Part shown: in pieces, positions 33,764-44,026 of the stretch
Numbering within the stretch: position 1 is the stretch's first letter
How the letters are laid out: each line of letters begins with the position of its first letter
Source: a virus
Virus record (IMG/VR): IMGVR_UViG_3300042691_031687
Span: 1 to 59,390 of that record
DNA length: 59,390 bases
Reading direction: 5' to 3' (one strand)
Notes under the pieces: model-generated
What the model was told of the DNA's origin: nothing
The model's input: only the letters and a program-made list of their open reading frames with translations
Databases searched by the model: none
Made by a program: the position numbers and the translations under genes

Positions 33764-36700
33764 ATGGCTATTGGTCGCATATCTGGTCCGTTACTGGCAG
33801 CAAATTTATTTCGTGATAACATCGATATCGCCTTTTACAATGTTAATAGCCTAACAGAAGAACCAATTTTATATTTAGATGTCGTTGATACTAGAGTAGG
33901 TATTAGAAAAGACACCCCGTTATATCCTTTAGATGTCAAAGGCACAATTAACGGTGATGTATTACGAATAGTTGAAACAACACCTGGTACAGGTAACGGT
34001 ACTATTGGTAGAATCTTTATTTCTACAAACACAATCTCTTCAGTAGTAGGACCAGTTAACATCAAACCAATCGGTGGCGATGACATCAATCTTCAAAGTA
34101 ATGTTAGAGTAGAAGGCAGCTTACATGCTACCGGTAACATTACTGCCGACGGCGACATTGGTTTAGGAAATTCTCCCACAGACAAGTTACAAATAAATGG
34201 TCGTGTTGACAGTGACATTATTCCTGCCGTTGACAACAAATACAATTTAGGTAGCAGTACTGCAACATGGGAAGCAGCCTATTTACAAGAATTAATAACA
34301 AGTAAAATTTCAAGTTCAGTTGGAGGTATAGAAATATCTCCAGTATCGGGACTTTTAGAAATTAACGGACAAATAAAAGTCAATAGTCCTAACAAACCAT
34401 TAGGAACAGCACCAGTTGTAACTAATATTCTATACGTTACTATGGATGGTAGTGACACCAACGACGGGTCTGCCATGGATGCAAGTCGTGCTTGCCGTAC
34501 AATAAAAGGTGCTACCTTAAGTCCGTTATACACTCCAGGAACCAGTATTAGAGTAGCACCAGGTCGATATTTTGAAAATAATCCTATATTGATGCAACCT
34601 TCTACCAGTATTCTTGGTAGTGATTTGAGAACAACTTTTGTTGAGCCCATTAACAAAACACAAGATTTATTCCACGTACAATCTGGTTGCTATATTGCAC
34701 AACTACAGATGAGTAATGGCCGCAGCGGACTATTGCCAATTGACAATGCTAGCGGATACAATAGAGGCGCATATGCCACTGCATTCCCTCCACAAGTAGG
34801 CGGAGAGAAAATCGATGTGTTCCATTCTCCATACATCCAGAACTGCACAAATCAAAGTGGACCTTGGTTAAAAGATGGAGTAATGTTTACTCCTAACCAG
34901 ACAGTACAAATACCAAAAGGTGTAGCACTAGGATCCTGGTCTGCAAATACTTCAACATTGGTGTTGACATTGACTACTGGTACTATTAATATTGGAGATA
35001 GTATTAATGAAGGTCAACAAAATTCACAATTCTTTGATGCAAGAACTTTAATACTTGCAAATAAGTCACACATTCAAGAGCAGACCATTAATTGGATTAA
35101 TTACCAAATCGCTACTGCTACTACTGGATCTATCTGGAACGGATTTAGTTATGCAAGAGCAAAATGTTTTAGAGATGTAGGTATTATTCTAGAAAACTTG
35201 TCATATGACACTACTTTTGGCGGCAATGAAAAGACTGTAGAAAGCGGTAAATCTTATTACAATGGCGTTATCAGTGTAATTGCTGGTCAAGAGGCTCAAA
35301 CAATTGCAGCAATCAACTATATTAACACACTAACGCAACGAGTAATTACCAACACAACTGGTACACTATTTGGAGCCGTAACTAATCCGCAAGTAATTAA
35401 TAGAAATCTCAATGGATCAATTGCCGGAGCAGGTTTTTCTAGAAATATTTCTGTAGTCACTGACATTATTGCTAGAGGTCCTGAAATAGCTCCTCAAACT
35501 TTTAAAAGTGCAGGACCTGATTACCAAACAATCAGCGCCGAAGTATTGCTACAGGCCAACAGAAGATTTATTCAAAATGAAGTTACTGCATTCACTGATT
35601 ACACCTTTTCAGGAATTAATTATGATGTTGACAAGTGCAAACGAGATCTTAATTTAATTGTAGACAGTATAGGTTTTGATATATTGTATCCAACTGCTAC
35701 TTTATCTCAAAGCACATTTGCAGGATTACAATATTGGGACCAAGGTGGGTACACTGGCACTATTGCCAACGAGTTGTTTACTACAACTAACGCAATTAAA
35801 TTTGTAAGCAGCCTTGCTCAAGAAATTGTACAAGTTGGTACTACTGGTGTTAGATATCAGTCAACAGTTACACAAAATGTATCTCTTACTTCTGCTTCCG
35901 AAGTAGAAGCAAATTATATTAAAAACGAATTTGCATTAATTGTTGATATTATTATAGGAGGAACTGTAGGAGTAACTGATAGAATTATTCCTAACAATGG
36001 AGTTCCTACAACTGTTACATCAACAGTAAACGCATACAATTTATTAACAGCAAATAAAAATTATATTATTGCAGAAGCAGTAGCTTGGGTTGAACAAAAT
36101 AAATCTACAGGATTTACATATGACATAGCCAAGTGCGGTAGAGATGTAGGATTTATGGTTGACAGTGTTGCATTTGATCTATTGCACGGTGGTAATAAAC
36201 AAGCTGTACAGAGTGGAGTCTATTATTATTCATTCAATGGCAGTTCTTCTGCTATTGCTGGAACTATTCCTCAAACAGTTTATGCTTACAATACGTTAAC
36301 TAGTATTGTATCTAATTTAGTTCAAGGTATTTCTATAACTCCGATACAGAACAAAGTTGCACCAGTAACAACATTACCAGCAGCAAGTTCTACAGAAGCG
36401 GGATTATTAACAAATGCGTTATCAACAATATTGTCAATTATTAACACTGGACCTTCTGTTGTAACTTCAAAAGAACCTATATCTTTAACTAGATCAGTTT
36501 CAACAAATATAGAAAGAGCATTTGCAATATTACAAGCAAACAAAGAATTTATTAGAGAAGAAGTTGTAGCACGAACAAATAATGAATTTTTTAGAACAAA
36601 TTATTACAATAGATCTAAGTGCAATAGAGATGCTGGGTTAATTGTAGATTCGATAGTTCAAGACTTGTTGTTCCCAACGGCAGGCGATAGTCAAAGTACT

Positions 36701-39700
36701 TTTGCTGGATTACAATATTGGAATCAAACCACCACAGTAATTCCTGGCCAAGTTACAACTACTACAAACGCTTTGCAGTATGCAAAATCTCTAGCAAGAA
36801 AATTAGTTATAAATGATACTACAAATCCAAGATATTCTACAGGTACGCAAATTACAACATTGCCATCTGCTAGTATTACTCAAGCTGATTTAGTTACAGA
36901 AAAATTTGATGCGATGCTAGACATTATTATCAATGGTGTTAGCGGTATTACTGATAAAATTGTACCTAACTCAATTAAGCCTTCATTTAATATTGACACG
37001 CAGCAGGCATTTAATATATTGCAAGCTAATCGAGCCTACATGCAGCAGGAAGTAGTGTCTTGGGTAGATTTTAATAAAACTGCTGGATGGACATACGATA
37101 GAGTTAAATGCGAAAGAGATACTGGATTTATTTTAGACAGTATTAGTTTTGATCTGTTGTATGGCGGTAATAAACAAGCTATTCAAAGCGGTGCTTATTA
37201 CTATGGATTTAACGCCGGTTCTAGTGCAATATATGGACAAACAACTGCTACCATTGCAGCATACAACAGAATATATTCTATTATTCCAAACATAGTTAGG
37301 GGCATACCAGTTGCTGCATATCAAGATGCAGAGAAACAAGTATTTGGTGCTGGCTCTACTTTAAGCACTTCTACAATTGCAACAGCAGTTAACAAGATTA
37401 ATGTTATAACAAATATTATTCAAAATGGACCAACTGTTGCAAATGCACCTAGCCCTATTGCAGTAACAGCAAGTACTTCTTCTGATGTTATTTTTGCTTC
37501 ACAAGCAATTCATGCAAATAGAGAATTTATTCAAGCAGAAACAGTAGCTTATGTCAATCAATTCTTTGCATTTGAATATGATAGACAAAAATGTTCTCGA
37601 GATGCAGGATTGATTGTAGATGCAGTTACGCAAGATCTTATCTTGCACGGAACTACAAAAGCTGTGGAAGCAGGAATTAGTTATTGGTTAGGAACTAAGA
37701 GTTATATCCAGGGACAAATTCCTCAGACAGTGGCAGCAGTCAATAGAGCAAAAGCCATTGCACTTGATATCATACAAAATATCCCAGTAACGCCTACTAT
37801 TGGCAACGGCACATCTCAAATTATTAATACATTCTTTGACGGCGGCTATTTCGCATCTCAATCAGTTGCAAGAAGTTTTGACATTATAACAAACATAATG
37901 CAAAATGGACCTAGTGTTGCACCACCTAGCTATTACGGTGTTGGATTGTTTGCGTCTACAGGAATTAGTAATAATGATACTAAGATTGCTCCAAAGGTAA
38001 CTTCAGTGATTAGTTCTGGAACTACTTACACTATAGGCATTGACAATCCTACAATAGGTGCTATTAACAATGGCACATTATATTTTGGTAAAACAGCAGT
38101 GTTTCCAAAATTAGATGAAGAGTTTACAGCTCAAGAATTGAACGATTGGGGTCAAAGAACTATTGACCCTAACGGGTCGATGGGCGGAAGTCTTGTAGAC
38201 GGTGCAGTAGTTAGTGAAAGAAGTCCTATTAACTCATTTGTTTACGATGCGTTCACTCAGGTAAATCAAGGTGGTCGAGGCATTCACATTATTAATAACG
38301 GATATGCGCAGCTAGTTTCTGTGTTTACAATTTTCTGCTCAACTGCGGTAGAAGTAACTGACGGTGGAATTGCATCCATTACAAACAGTAACGCAAACTT
38401 TGGCGATTTCTGTTTAGTTGCAAAAGGAAAAGGAAGGTTAGATTTCCAAGGAACAATTTACAATCCTGCATATCCTACATTTGCACAAAGCGGTAGTCAA
38501 ACACAAAACGGACAATTTTATCCTAACGGATACTGGCCTCAGAACGCCGAAGTAATGGCATTTATTCCTGACACAGATGAAAGGCCTCATATTGGTCAAG
38601 TAATGGAAGTTGTACCTCCAGAGACTATACTAATTGATACAACAGGATTTGGTAACTTTGTAGAAACACCGTATACAAACGATCAAGGACTTCCCGGATT
38701 TTTATTAGCGGTACCGGTCATGCCAACGTTGACCACGGGCACTGTAAGAATTACAGGAATAGTAACAGACGGAATTGCCATCGGCCATACTGTATGGGTT
38801 AGAGATCAATTTGGTAGTTTTACTGATGCTAATGGTGTTAGATATGCTGCTACAGGGACTGTAGTAACTGATGTAGGGTTTGAAAGTGTTACAATTAGTA
38901 CAGCACTTACTTCAGGTGGTGGCGAAGTTGATAACCCTAGTTTCTTTACTTTGTTGTTTACAGGAAACGCATACTATAATGTTTTAAGCAGTAGAATAGC
39001 TCCACCACCAGTTACTGTAGGAAATTCTGCAATTCCGGGCCAATTGGGTGCAGAGTTAGATGCACTGACTTTTATGACAACATTAGTTCTTAATGTTGTT
39101 GCAAACAATACAGTAATTCCGCAATCTGGTCAACTAACTGAGATTCAAGATAGAAGCAATCTTAGTGGCGCTGCCGCTAATGGATTTATTGCTGACAGAT
39201 TTAACGACATTGTTACAATTGTAGCTAGTGGAGTTGCCAGTGCTCCGGCATCTAGAAAAACAGGAACACCTCCTCCTCAAGCAAGTCAGGCAATTCAACA
39301 ACTAAGAGTAAACAAAGATTTTATTATTGCCGAAGTTACTCAGCGAGTTATCAATGCCGGAATTTATGTAATGAACCCTACTCAAACATATAAATGTAAG
39401 AGAGACACTGGCATAATTATAGAAAGATTGATCTTAGATTTAACTTCTGGCGGCAATTATAATTCTATTATGTCTGGTCTAAGTTATTGGAGCAGAGCAG
39501 GGACACATCATATTATTAGCTTAGAAGATCAAGTTAGAAATCCGTTGTTGTTCCCTGAGGGAGCTACTATTAGTTTCTATCAAAGAAGTTATATGAGTGC
39601 CCTTGGGTACACATTTGAATACGTAGGCGCAGGAACCAACTACGGCAGCTTGCCGCAAGTTGGAAGGAAAGACCCTGCTCAGAATCGAGAAGTTATACAA

Positions 39701-39877
39701 ATCGATAATGGAAAAGTATTCTTTACCAGTACTGACCAAAACGGCGATTTCCGTATTGGTCCAGGATTAGTAATTAGTCAAGCAACTGGTGTGTTAAGTG
39801 GACGAACATTTACAAAGAGTTTGTTCGCACAAATGACACCATTTATATTAGCAGTCGAAGCGGGCGCAGAAGGATAA
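33764..39877 (+). CDS. Giant repeat-built virion/fiber protein
   Basis: 2037 aa. The N-terminus (MAIGRISGPLLAANLFRDNI) is an attachment-type domain, followed by fiber-shaft strands. DGSDTNDGSAMDASRACRTI near residue 228 is the start of a parallel beta-helix (pectin-lyase-type) domain. From about residue 440 to 1340 six tandem units of roughly 162 residues each carry the core K-C-x-R-D-x-G-x-I-x-D-S-I-x-x-D-L. Cores lie near nt 35163, 35637, 36132, 36620, 37106 and 37592. A seventh core is near 39392 after a non-repeated region. Strong GAGGAG before the ATG. No enzyme motif. It is probably a long, trimeric or scaffolding virion protein. Confidence 0.85.
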   Translation: MAIGRISGPLLAANLFRDNIDIAFYNVNSLTEEPILYLDVVDTRVGIRKDTPLYPLDVKGTINGDVLRIVETTPGTGNGTIGRIFISTNTISSVVGPVNIKPIGGDDINLQSNVRVEGSLHATGNITADGDIGLGNSPTDKLQINGRVDSDIIPAVDNKYNLGSSTATWEAAYLQELITSKISSSVGGIEISPVSGLLEINGQIKVNSPNKPLGTAPVVTNILYVTMDGSDTNDGSAMDASRACRTIKGATLSPLYTPGTSIRVAPGRYFENNPILMQPSTSILGSDLRTTFVEPINKTQDLFHVQSGCYIAQLQMSNGRSGLLPIDNASGYNRGAYATAFPPQVGGEKIDVFHSPYIQNCTNQSGPWLKDGVMFTPNQTVQIPKGVALGSWSANTSTLVLTLTTGTINIGDSINEGQQNSQFFDARTLILANKSHIQEQTINWINYQIATATTGSIWNGFSYARAKCFRDVGIILENLSYDTTFGGNEKTVESGKSYYNGVISVIAGQEAQTIAAINYINTLTQRVITNTTGTLFGAVTNPQVINRNLNGSIAGAGFSRNISVVTDIIARGPEIAPQTFKSAGPDYQTISAEVLLQANRRFIQNEVTAFTDYTFSGINYDVDKCKRDLNLIVDSIGFDILYPTATLSQSTFAGLQYWDQGGYTGTIANELFTTTNAIKFVSSLAQEIVQVGTTGVRYQSTVTQNVSLTSASEVEANYIKNEFALIVDIIIGGTVGVTDRIIPNNGVPTTVTSTVNAYNLLTANKNYIIAEAVAWVEQNKSTGFTYDIAKCGRDVGFMVDSVAFDLLHGGNKQAVQSGVYYYSFNGSSSAIAGTIPQTVYAYNTLTSIVSNLVQGISITPIQNKVAPVTTLPAASSTEAGLLTNALSTILSIINTGPSVVTSKEPISLTRSVSTNIERAFAILQANKEFIREEVVARTNNEFFRTNYYNRSKCNRDAGLIVDSIVQDLLFPTAGDSQSTFAGLQYWNQTTTVIPGQVTTTTNALQYAKSLARKLVINDTTNPRYSTGTQITTLPSASITQADLVTEKFDAMLDIIINGVSGITDKIVPNSIKPSFNIDTQQAFNILQANRAYMQQEVVSWVDFNKTAGWTYDRVKCERDTGFILDSISFDLLYGGNKQAIQSGAYYYGFNAGSSAIYGQTTATIAAYNRIYSIIPNIVRGIPVAAYQDAEKQVFGAGSTLSTSTIATAVNKINVITNIIQNGPTVANAPSPIAVTASTSSDVIFASQAIHANREFIQAETVAYVNQFFAFEYDRQKCSRDAGLIVDAVTQDLILHGTTKAVEAGISYWLGTKSYIQGQIPQTVAAVNRAKAIALDIIQNIPVTPTIGNGTSQIINTFFDGGYFASQSVARSFDIITNIMQNGPSVAPPSYYGVGLFASTGISNNDTKIAPKVTSVISSGTTYTIGIDNPTIGAINNGTLYFGKTAVFPKLDEEFTAQELNDWGQRTIDPNGSMGGSLVDGAVVSERSPINSFVYDAFTQVNQGGRGIHIINNGYAQLVSVFTIFCSTAVEVTDGGIASITNSNANFGDFCLVAKGKGRLDFQGTIYNPAYPTFAQSGSQTQNGQFYPNGYWPQNAEVMAFIPDTDERPHIGQVMEVVPPETILIDTTGFGNFVETPYTNDQGLPGFLLAVPVMPTLTTGTVRITGIVTDGIAIGHTVWVRDQFGSFTDANGVRYAATGTVVTDVGFESVTISTALTSGGGEVDNPSFFTLLFTGNAYYNVLSSRIAPPPVTVGNSAIPGQLGAELDALTFMTTLVLNVVANNTVIPQSGQLTEIQDRSNLSGAAANGFIADRFNDIVTIVASGVASAPASRKTGTPPPQASQAIQQLRVNKDFIIAEVTQRVINAGIYVMNPTQTYKCKRDTGIIIERLILDLTSGGNYNSIMSGLSYWSRAGTHHIISLEDQVRNPLLFPEGATISFYQRSYMSALGYTFEYVGAGTNYGSLPQVGRKDPAQNREVIQIDNGKVFFTSTDQNGDFRIGPGLVISQATGVLSGRTFTKSLFAQMTPFILAVEAGAEG
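35060..37880 (+). repeat. Six tandem ~487-bp coding repeats
   Basis: Repeat cores K-C-x-R-D at about 35163, 35637, 36132, 36620, 37106 and 37592 are spaced 474, 495, 488, 486 and 486 bp. Each is preceded by an A-N-K/R-x-F/Y-I-x-x-E helix. Two flavours alternate after the core: GGNKQAxQSGxYYY and FPTAxxSQSTFAGLQYW. Boundaries given are approximate. Confidence 0.8.
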
Positions 39878-39889
39878 TAAGGAAATACC

Positions 39890-40273
39890 ATGGCTTTAAT
39901 ACCATTAAATACATTCAAAACAAAAACAGCAATTATTACCAATAATTCAACTGGCACGATTTACACCGCACCTATTGGTACTACTGCTATTATTCTAATG
40001 ACGCAAGTTACTAACATCAGTTCTTCGACGCAAGTTGTAAATTTTGGTCATTTTAGAAGACTAGCTGTTTTGCCAGATGCGCAGGGTAATGGTGGACAAA
40101 CATCAAATACATTTACACCTATGGTACAAAATTATAGAATTCCTGCAAACAATGCTGCATCGTTAACAACGGGCAAGATGATAGTGGAAAGTTTAGACAG
40201 CGTTAGATGTTGGTCTACAAATTCTGGTACACTACGTATTACACTAAGTGTCTTGGAGACAGCTAATGCCTAA
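39890..40273 (+). CDS. Small beta-sandwich virion protein
   Basis: 127 aa: MALIPLNTFKTKTAIITNNS, TIYTAPIGTTAIILMTQVTN, then alternating beta strands and LRITLSVLETANA. It is the same general design as the 110-aa protein at 32791. It sits between the two largest fiber genes and overlaps the next start codon by 8 nt. Probably a fiber cap or connector. Confidence 0.65.
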   Translation: MALIPLNTFKTKTAIITNNSTGTIYTAPIGTTAIILMTQVTNISSSTQVVNFGHFRRLAVLPDAQGNGGQTSNTFTPMVQNYRIPANNAASLTTGKMIVESLDSVRCWSTNSGTLRITLSVLETANA

Positions 40274-43200
40274 AATACTTGACGGATCGGTAGAACGCGA
40301 AGGCGGTAGTGGGGACTTTATATCGTTAGAAGGTGCCCAGCCTGCACTTGGCCCAAGTCCGTCTACTAGCACTGGCTTTACATTAATTACTGACAGCGTA
40401 TCAAGAACACAATATGCCAGTAGTCTTGGAAATTTAGAATTTAATACAGGTACTGTTCAAGCACAACCTGGCATAGACATAACTTTAAGAGCCAGTACCG
40501 ACGGACAAATATTTGTAGATAGTACAGAAACTACGTTTTTACAAGGCCTAACAGTTCCTAATTCTCAACCTATTAATCATGGTGGTCGTGATAGTTTTAG
40601 AATTCCTAATTTTTACACTGGTCCTAACCCTCCACCGTCTGCTGAATCAAGAGAAGGCGACTTCTGGTACGAACCTACTAGTGACGTCATGTATGAATAT
40701 ACATATGACGGCGTACAATATGCATGGTTAGACATAACTGGACCATTCTTTTCCACAACTGTTGCTACAGCTGGATTCGTTGGTAGTAGTAGTTTTACAG
40801 GTAGTCAAGGTATTCAAGGTCCTCAAGGTCCTGCTGGCGGATTTACTGGTAGCAAGGGCGATATTGGATTTTCAGGAAGTCGAGGATTTACAGGTAGTTC
40901 TGGATTTACTGGTAGTGAAGGTTATGTTGGTAGCGTTGGTTATACCGGTAGCCAAGGTACTCCGGGATTCATAGGTAGTCAAAGTTACACTGGTAGTGAA
41001 GGTTATGTTGGTAGTGTTGGTTACACTGGTAGTCTTGGATACGCTGGTAGTATCGGATATACCGGTAGTCAAAGTTACACTGGTAGTGAAGGTTATGTTG
41101 GCAGTGTAGGATTCACAGGTAGTATCGGATTCTCTGGTAGTCAAAGTTACACTGGTAGTGAAGGTTATGTTGGATCAACAGGAGCCCGTGGTAGTCAAGG
41201 TGCTTTAGGATTTACAGGTAGCCAAGGTCCTATAGGTTTTACTGGTAGTTTTGGATTTACAGGCAGTAGAGGTTTTACAGGTAGTGACGGTTATAGCGGA
41301 AGTCAGGGAGATACTGGATTTGTAGGTAGTGCAGGTGCTGTAGGTCAACTAGGTTATTCGGGTAGTCGTGGATTTACCGGATCCGTTGGCTTAACTGGAT
41401 TTACTGGCAGTATTGGATTTGCAGGATCTAGAGGCTTTGGCGGAAGTCGCGGTGACACAGGATTTGTTGGCAGTGTTGGCCCTCAAGGTAGTACAGGATT
41501 TTCTGGTAGCGTCGGATTTCAAGGTAGTGCTGGATTTACTGGTAGTATCGGATTTACTGGATCTAGAGGGTTTACGGGCAGTCAAGGTGCTGGATTTGTG
41601 GGTAGTGAAGGATATACCGGTAGTATCGGATTTACTGGTAGTATTGGATTTACTGGTAGTCGAGGATTTATCGGTAGCGAAGGCTATGCTGGTAGTTTAG
41701 GTTATACTGGTAGTATTGGTTACAACGGCAGCAGAGGGTTTACAGGCAGTCAAAGTACTATTCCCGGATACGATGGTAGTATTGGTTACACAGGTAGTCA
41801 AGGTGCCGGCTTTACTGGTAGCGAAGGCTATGTAGGTAGCGAAGGCTATGTAGGTAGTATTGGATTTACTGGTAGTCGTGGTGCTGGCTGGACTGGTAGC
41901 GCAGGCTTTGTTGGAAGTTCAGGTTACGCAGGATCATTTGGATACGCAGGTAGTCTTGGTTTTACAGGAAGTCAAGGATTTACTGGATCGTTTGGATTTG
42001 CAGGAAGCCAGGGTATTCCAGGAGCAGGATTTACCGGTAGTGCAGGCGGAATCGGACAAACTGGTTTTTCTGGTAGTGTGGGCGACAAAGGCTTCCAAGG
42101 TAGTCGTGGCGTAGAAGGATTCCGTGGCAGCGAAGGATATCGAGGCAGTGTAGGTGCAGTTGGTCCTACGGGAAGTGTAGGTGTCTCTGGTTTTAGAGGT
42201 AGTGAAGGTTTTGCTGGTAGCATTGGTGATACTGGTTTCCGTGGAAGCGAAGGTTATGTAGGATCTGCAGGTGTTCGCGGCAGTGTTGGATACCAAGGTA
42301 GTGCAGGTACCGGCTACGGTGGTAGCGAAGGATTCCGCGGAAGTGAAGGTTATTTTGGCAGTCAGGGTATTTCAGGATTCCAAGGCAGTGCTGGATATAA
42401 GGGCAGCGAAGGATTCCGAGGTAGTCAAGGCGGCGAAGGCTTTGACGGTAGTGTCGGATATCAAGGAAGTCGCGGATTTACAGGCTATACAGGTAGTGAA
42501 GGCACTGGTTTCCAAGGTTCAGTTGGATATACCGGAAGTGAAGGTTTTGACGGTAGTGCAGGCTTTAGAGGTAGTTCGGGCTTTGTTGGCAGTGCAGGTT
42601 ATGCAGGATCAATCGGAGTTGTAGGCTTTTCTGGCAGCACTGGATATAGAGGCAGTAGCGGATTCTCGGGTAGTGTAGGTTTCCAAGGTAGCGCAGGAGC
42701 TGGTTACGGCGGTAGTGCGGGATATAGAGGCAGTCAAGGTATTACTGGATTTGACGGTAGTGCAGGATTCCAGGGCAGTAAAGGCGAAGTTGGATATCAA
42801 GGCAGTCAAGGAACTGGATTTAGAGGCAGTGCTGGTGTTACTGGCAGTGTAGGATTTATTGGTAGTCCTGGCTTCCGCGGTAGTAGCGGTGAAGGATTCA
42901 AGGGCAGTGCAGGTTATCAAGGTAGCCGAGGCGAAGTTGGCTACGCCGGATCTAGTTTTGTTGGCTTCCGTGGTAGTGAAGGTTTTGCTGGCAGCATTGG
43001 CGATAGAGGCTTTAGAGGTAGCGAAGGTTATTTTGGTAGTGCTGGTGTTAGAGGTAGTGCAGGCTTCCAAGGAAGTACAGGTAATCTAGGTTGGCAAGGT
43101 AGCACAGGTGTAAAAGGATCTGTAGGAGACCGAGGCGACAAGGGTTTCCAGGGTAGTATTGGTAGTGTTGGATATCAAGGCAGTCAAGGAACTGGCTTCC

Positions 43201-44009
43201 GAGGCAGTGAAGGTGCCCGAGGACAACCGGGAGTCCAAGGCAGTATTGGTGCTCAAGGTTCGCAAGGTATTCGAGGTGTCGAAGGTTATAAAGGCAGTGC
43301 TGGTGTAACTGGTAGTATTGGCGGCGTAGGTTATCGAGGTAGTGTTGGTGGCGTAGGTTTTACAGGATCCGGTGGCGACCTATCCGGTGTTGGTAGTGCT
43401 AATAATGTAATTTTTAAGAATAGTAGTAATATATTAGCAGGTAATGGTAATTTTACACACGACGGTGCAGGTACAGTGTCATGCACTGGCGCACTCCAGT
43501 CAAATTTTGGTTCAGGCGGACAACTTTCGTTTGGTCCATTCTTCCGAAACAAGTATCTATACTCAGATGGCGCTAACTATGCATTTGGCCCTGGCAACTT
43601 GTATATGACTGGTTACTCTGAAATTCATGCTACAATATTTGTAGGTGAAGCGACTCGCGCACGTTATGCGGACTTGGCAGAAAAATATCTAACAGATCAA
43701 AAATACGAAACAGGTACTGTTGTTATGGTAGGTGGTGAACAAGAAGTAACTATGGTAACAGGTAAGGATTGTTATGTGCTAGGTGTTATCAGTGCAAACC
43801 CTGCATATTTGATGAACAGCGAATCTAAAGGGCAAGCAGTGGGATTGACTGGAAGACTCCCGGTTAAAATCAAAGGTGCAGTTAAGAAGGGTCAACCTAT
43901 TTGGCCTACTGAAAATGGTCATGCTTGCACAGACGATAATGGCAAACCGCCACTAGGTTTTGCATTAGCAGACGGCGAAAATGATTTAGTTGAATGCATT
44001 ATCAAATAA
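40266..44009 (+). CDS. Long collagen-like fiber protein
   Basis: 1247 aa from the ATG at 40266, with GGAG 8 nt upstream; the in-frame GTG at 40248 is poorer. Residues about 1-165 form an attachment domain ending FYTGPNPPPSAESREGDFWY. Residues about 170-1035 are an almost unbroken run of hexads G-[FYV]-x-G-S-x, i.e. G-X-Y triplets with aromatic X and Ser instead of Pro. The C-terminal 200 residues contain ATRARYADLAEKY, GTVVMVGGEQEVT and VISANPAYLMNSESKGQAVG, a domain seen at the tips of many phage fibers and possibly self-processing. It should form a long triple-stranded shaft. Confidence 0.85.
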   Translation: MPKILDGSVEREGGSGDFISLEGAQPALGPSPSTSTGFTLITDSVSRTQYASSLGNLEFNTGTVQAQPGIDITLRASTDGQIFVDSTETTFLQGLTVPNSQPINHGGRDSFRIPNFYTGPNPPPSAESREGDFWYEPTSDVMYEYTYDGVQYAWLDITGPFFSTTVATAGFVGSSSFTGSQGIQGPQGPAGGFTGSKGDIGFSGSRGFTGSSGFTGSEGYVGSVGYTGSQGTPGFIGSQSYTGSEGYVGSVGYTGSLGYAGSIGYTGSQSYTGSEGYVGSVGFTGSIGFSGSQSYTGSEGYVGSTGARGSQGALGFTGSQGPIGFTGSFGFTGSRGFTGSDGYSGSQGDTGFVGSAGAVGQLGYSGSRGFTGSVGLTGFTGSIGFAGSRGFGGSRGDTGFVGSVGPQGSTGFSGSVGFQGSAGFTGSIGFTGSRGFTGSQGAGFVGSEGYTGSIGFTGSIGFTGSRGFIGSEGYAGSLGYTGSIGYNGSRGFTGSQSTIPGYDGSIGYTGSQGAGFTGSEGYVGSEGYVGSIGFTGSRGAGWTGSAGFVGSSGYAGSFGYAGSLGFTGSQGFTGSFGFAGSQGIPGAGFTGSAGGIGQTGFSGSVGDKGFQGSRGVEGFRGSEGYRGSVGAVGPTGSVGVSGFRGSEGFAGSIGDTGFRGSEGYVGSAGVRGSVGYQGSAGTGYGGSEGFRGSEGYFGSQGISGFQGSAGYKGSEGFRGSQGGEGFDGSVGYQGSRGFTGYTGSEGTGFQGSVGYTGSEGFDGSAGFRGSSGFVGSAGYAGSIGVVGFSGSTGYRGSSGFSGSVGFQGSAGAGYGGSAGYRGSQGITGFDGSAGFQGSKGEVGYQGSQGTGFRGSAGVTGSVGFIGSPGFRGSSGEGFKGSAGYQGSRGEVGYAGSSFVGFRGSEGFAGSIGDRGFRGSEGYFGSAGVRGSAGFQGSTGNLGWQGSTGVKGSVGDRGDKGFQGSIGSVGYQGSQGTGFRGSEGARGQPGVQGSIGAQGSQGIRGVEGYKGSAGVTGSIGGVGYRGSVGGVGFTGSGGDLSGVGSANNVIFKNSSNILAGNGNFTHDGAGTVSCTGALQSNFGSGGQLSFGPFFRNKYLYSDGANYAFGPGNLYMTGYSEIHATIFVGEATRARYADLAEKYLTDQKYETGTVVMVGGEQEVTMVTGKDCYVLGVISANPAYLMNSESKGQAVGLTGRLPVKIKGAVKKGQPIWPTENGHACTDDNGKPPLGFALADGENDLVECIIK
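40774..43380 (+). repeat. Tandem 18-bp collagen-like repeats
   Basis: About 2.6 kb of degenerate 18-bp units (Gly-aromatic-x-Gly-Ser-x). A 37-nt block encoding GSQSYTGSEGYVG recurs at about 40974, 41064 and 41136, separated by multiples of 18, showing recent duplication. Interruptions such as GIQGPQGPAGG are scattered. Confidence 0.9.
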
Positions 44010-44026
44010 CATAGGAATTTAAAAAG

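Noticed and set aside
40872-43070. Several minus- and plus-strand open frames in the collagen-like gene
   Set aside because: They arise from the 18-bp repeats read in other frames (Thr/Ser- or Val/Leu-rich sequence) and are shadows.
40774-43380. CRISPR-like array
   Set aside because: The repeats are contiguous 18-bp coding units without unique spacers, and encode G-x-x-G-S-x.
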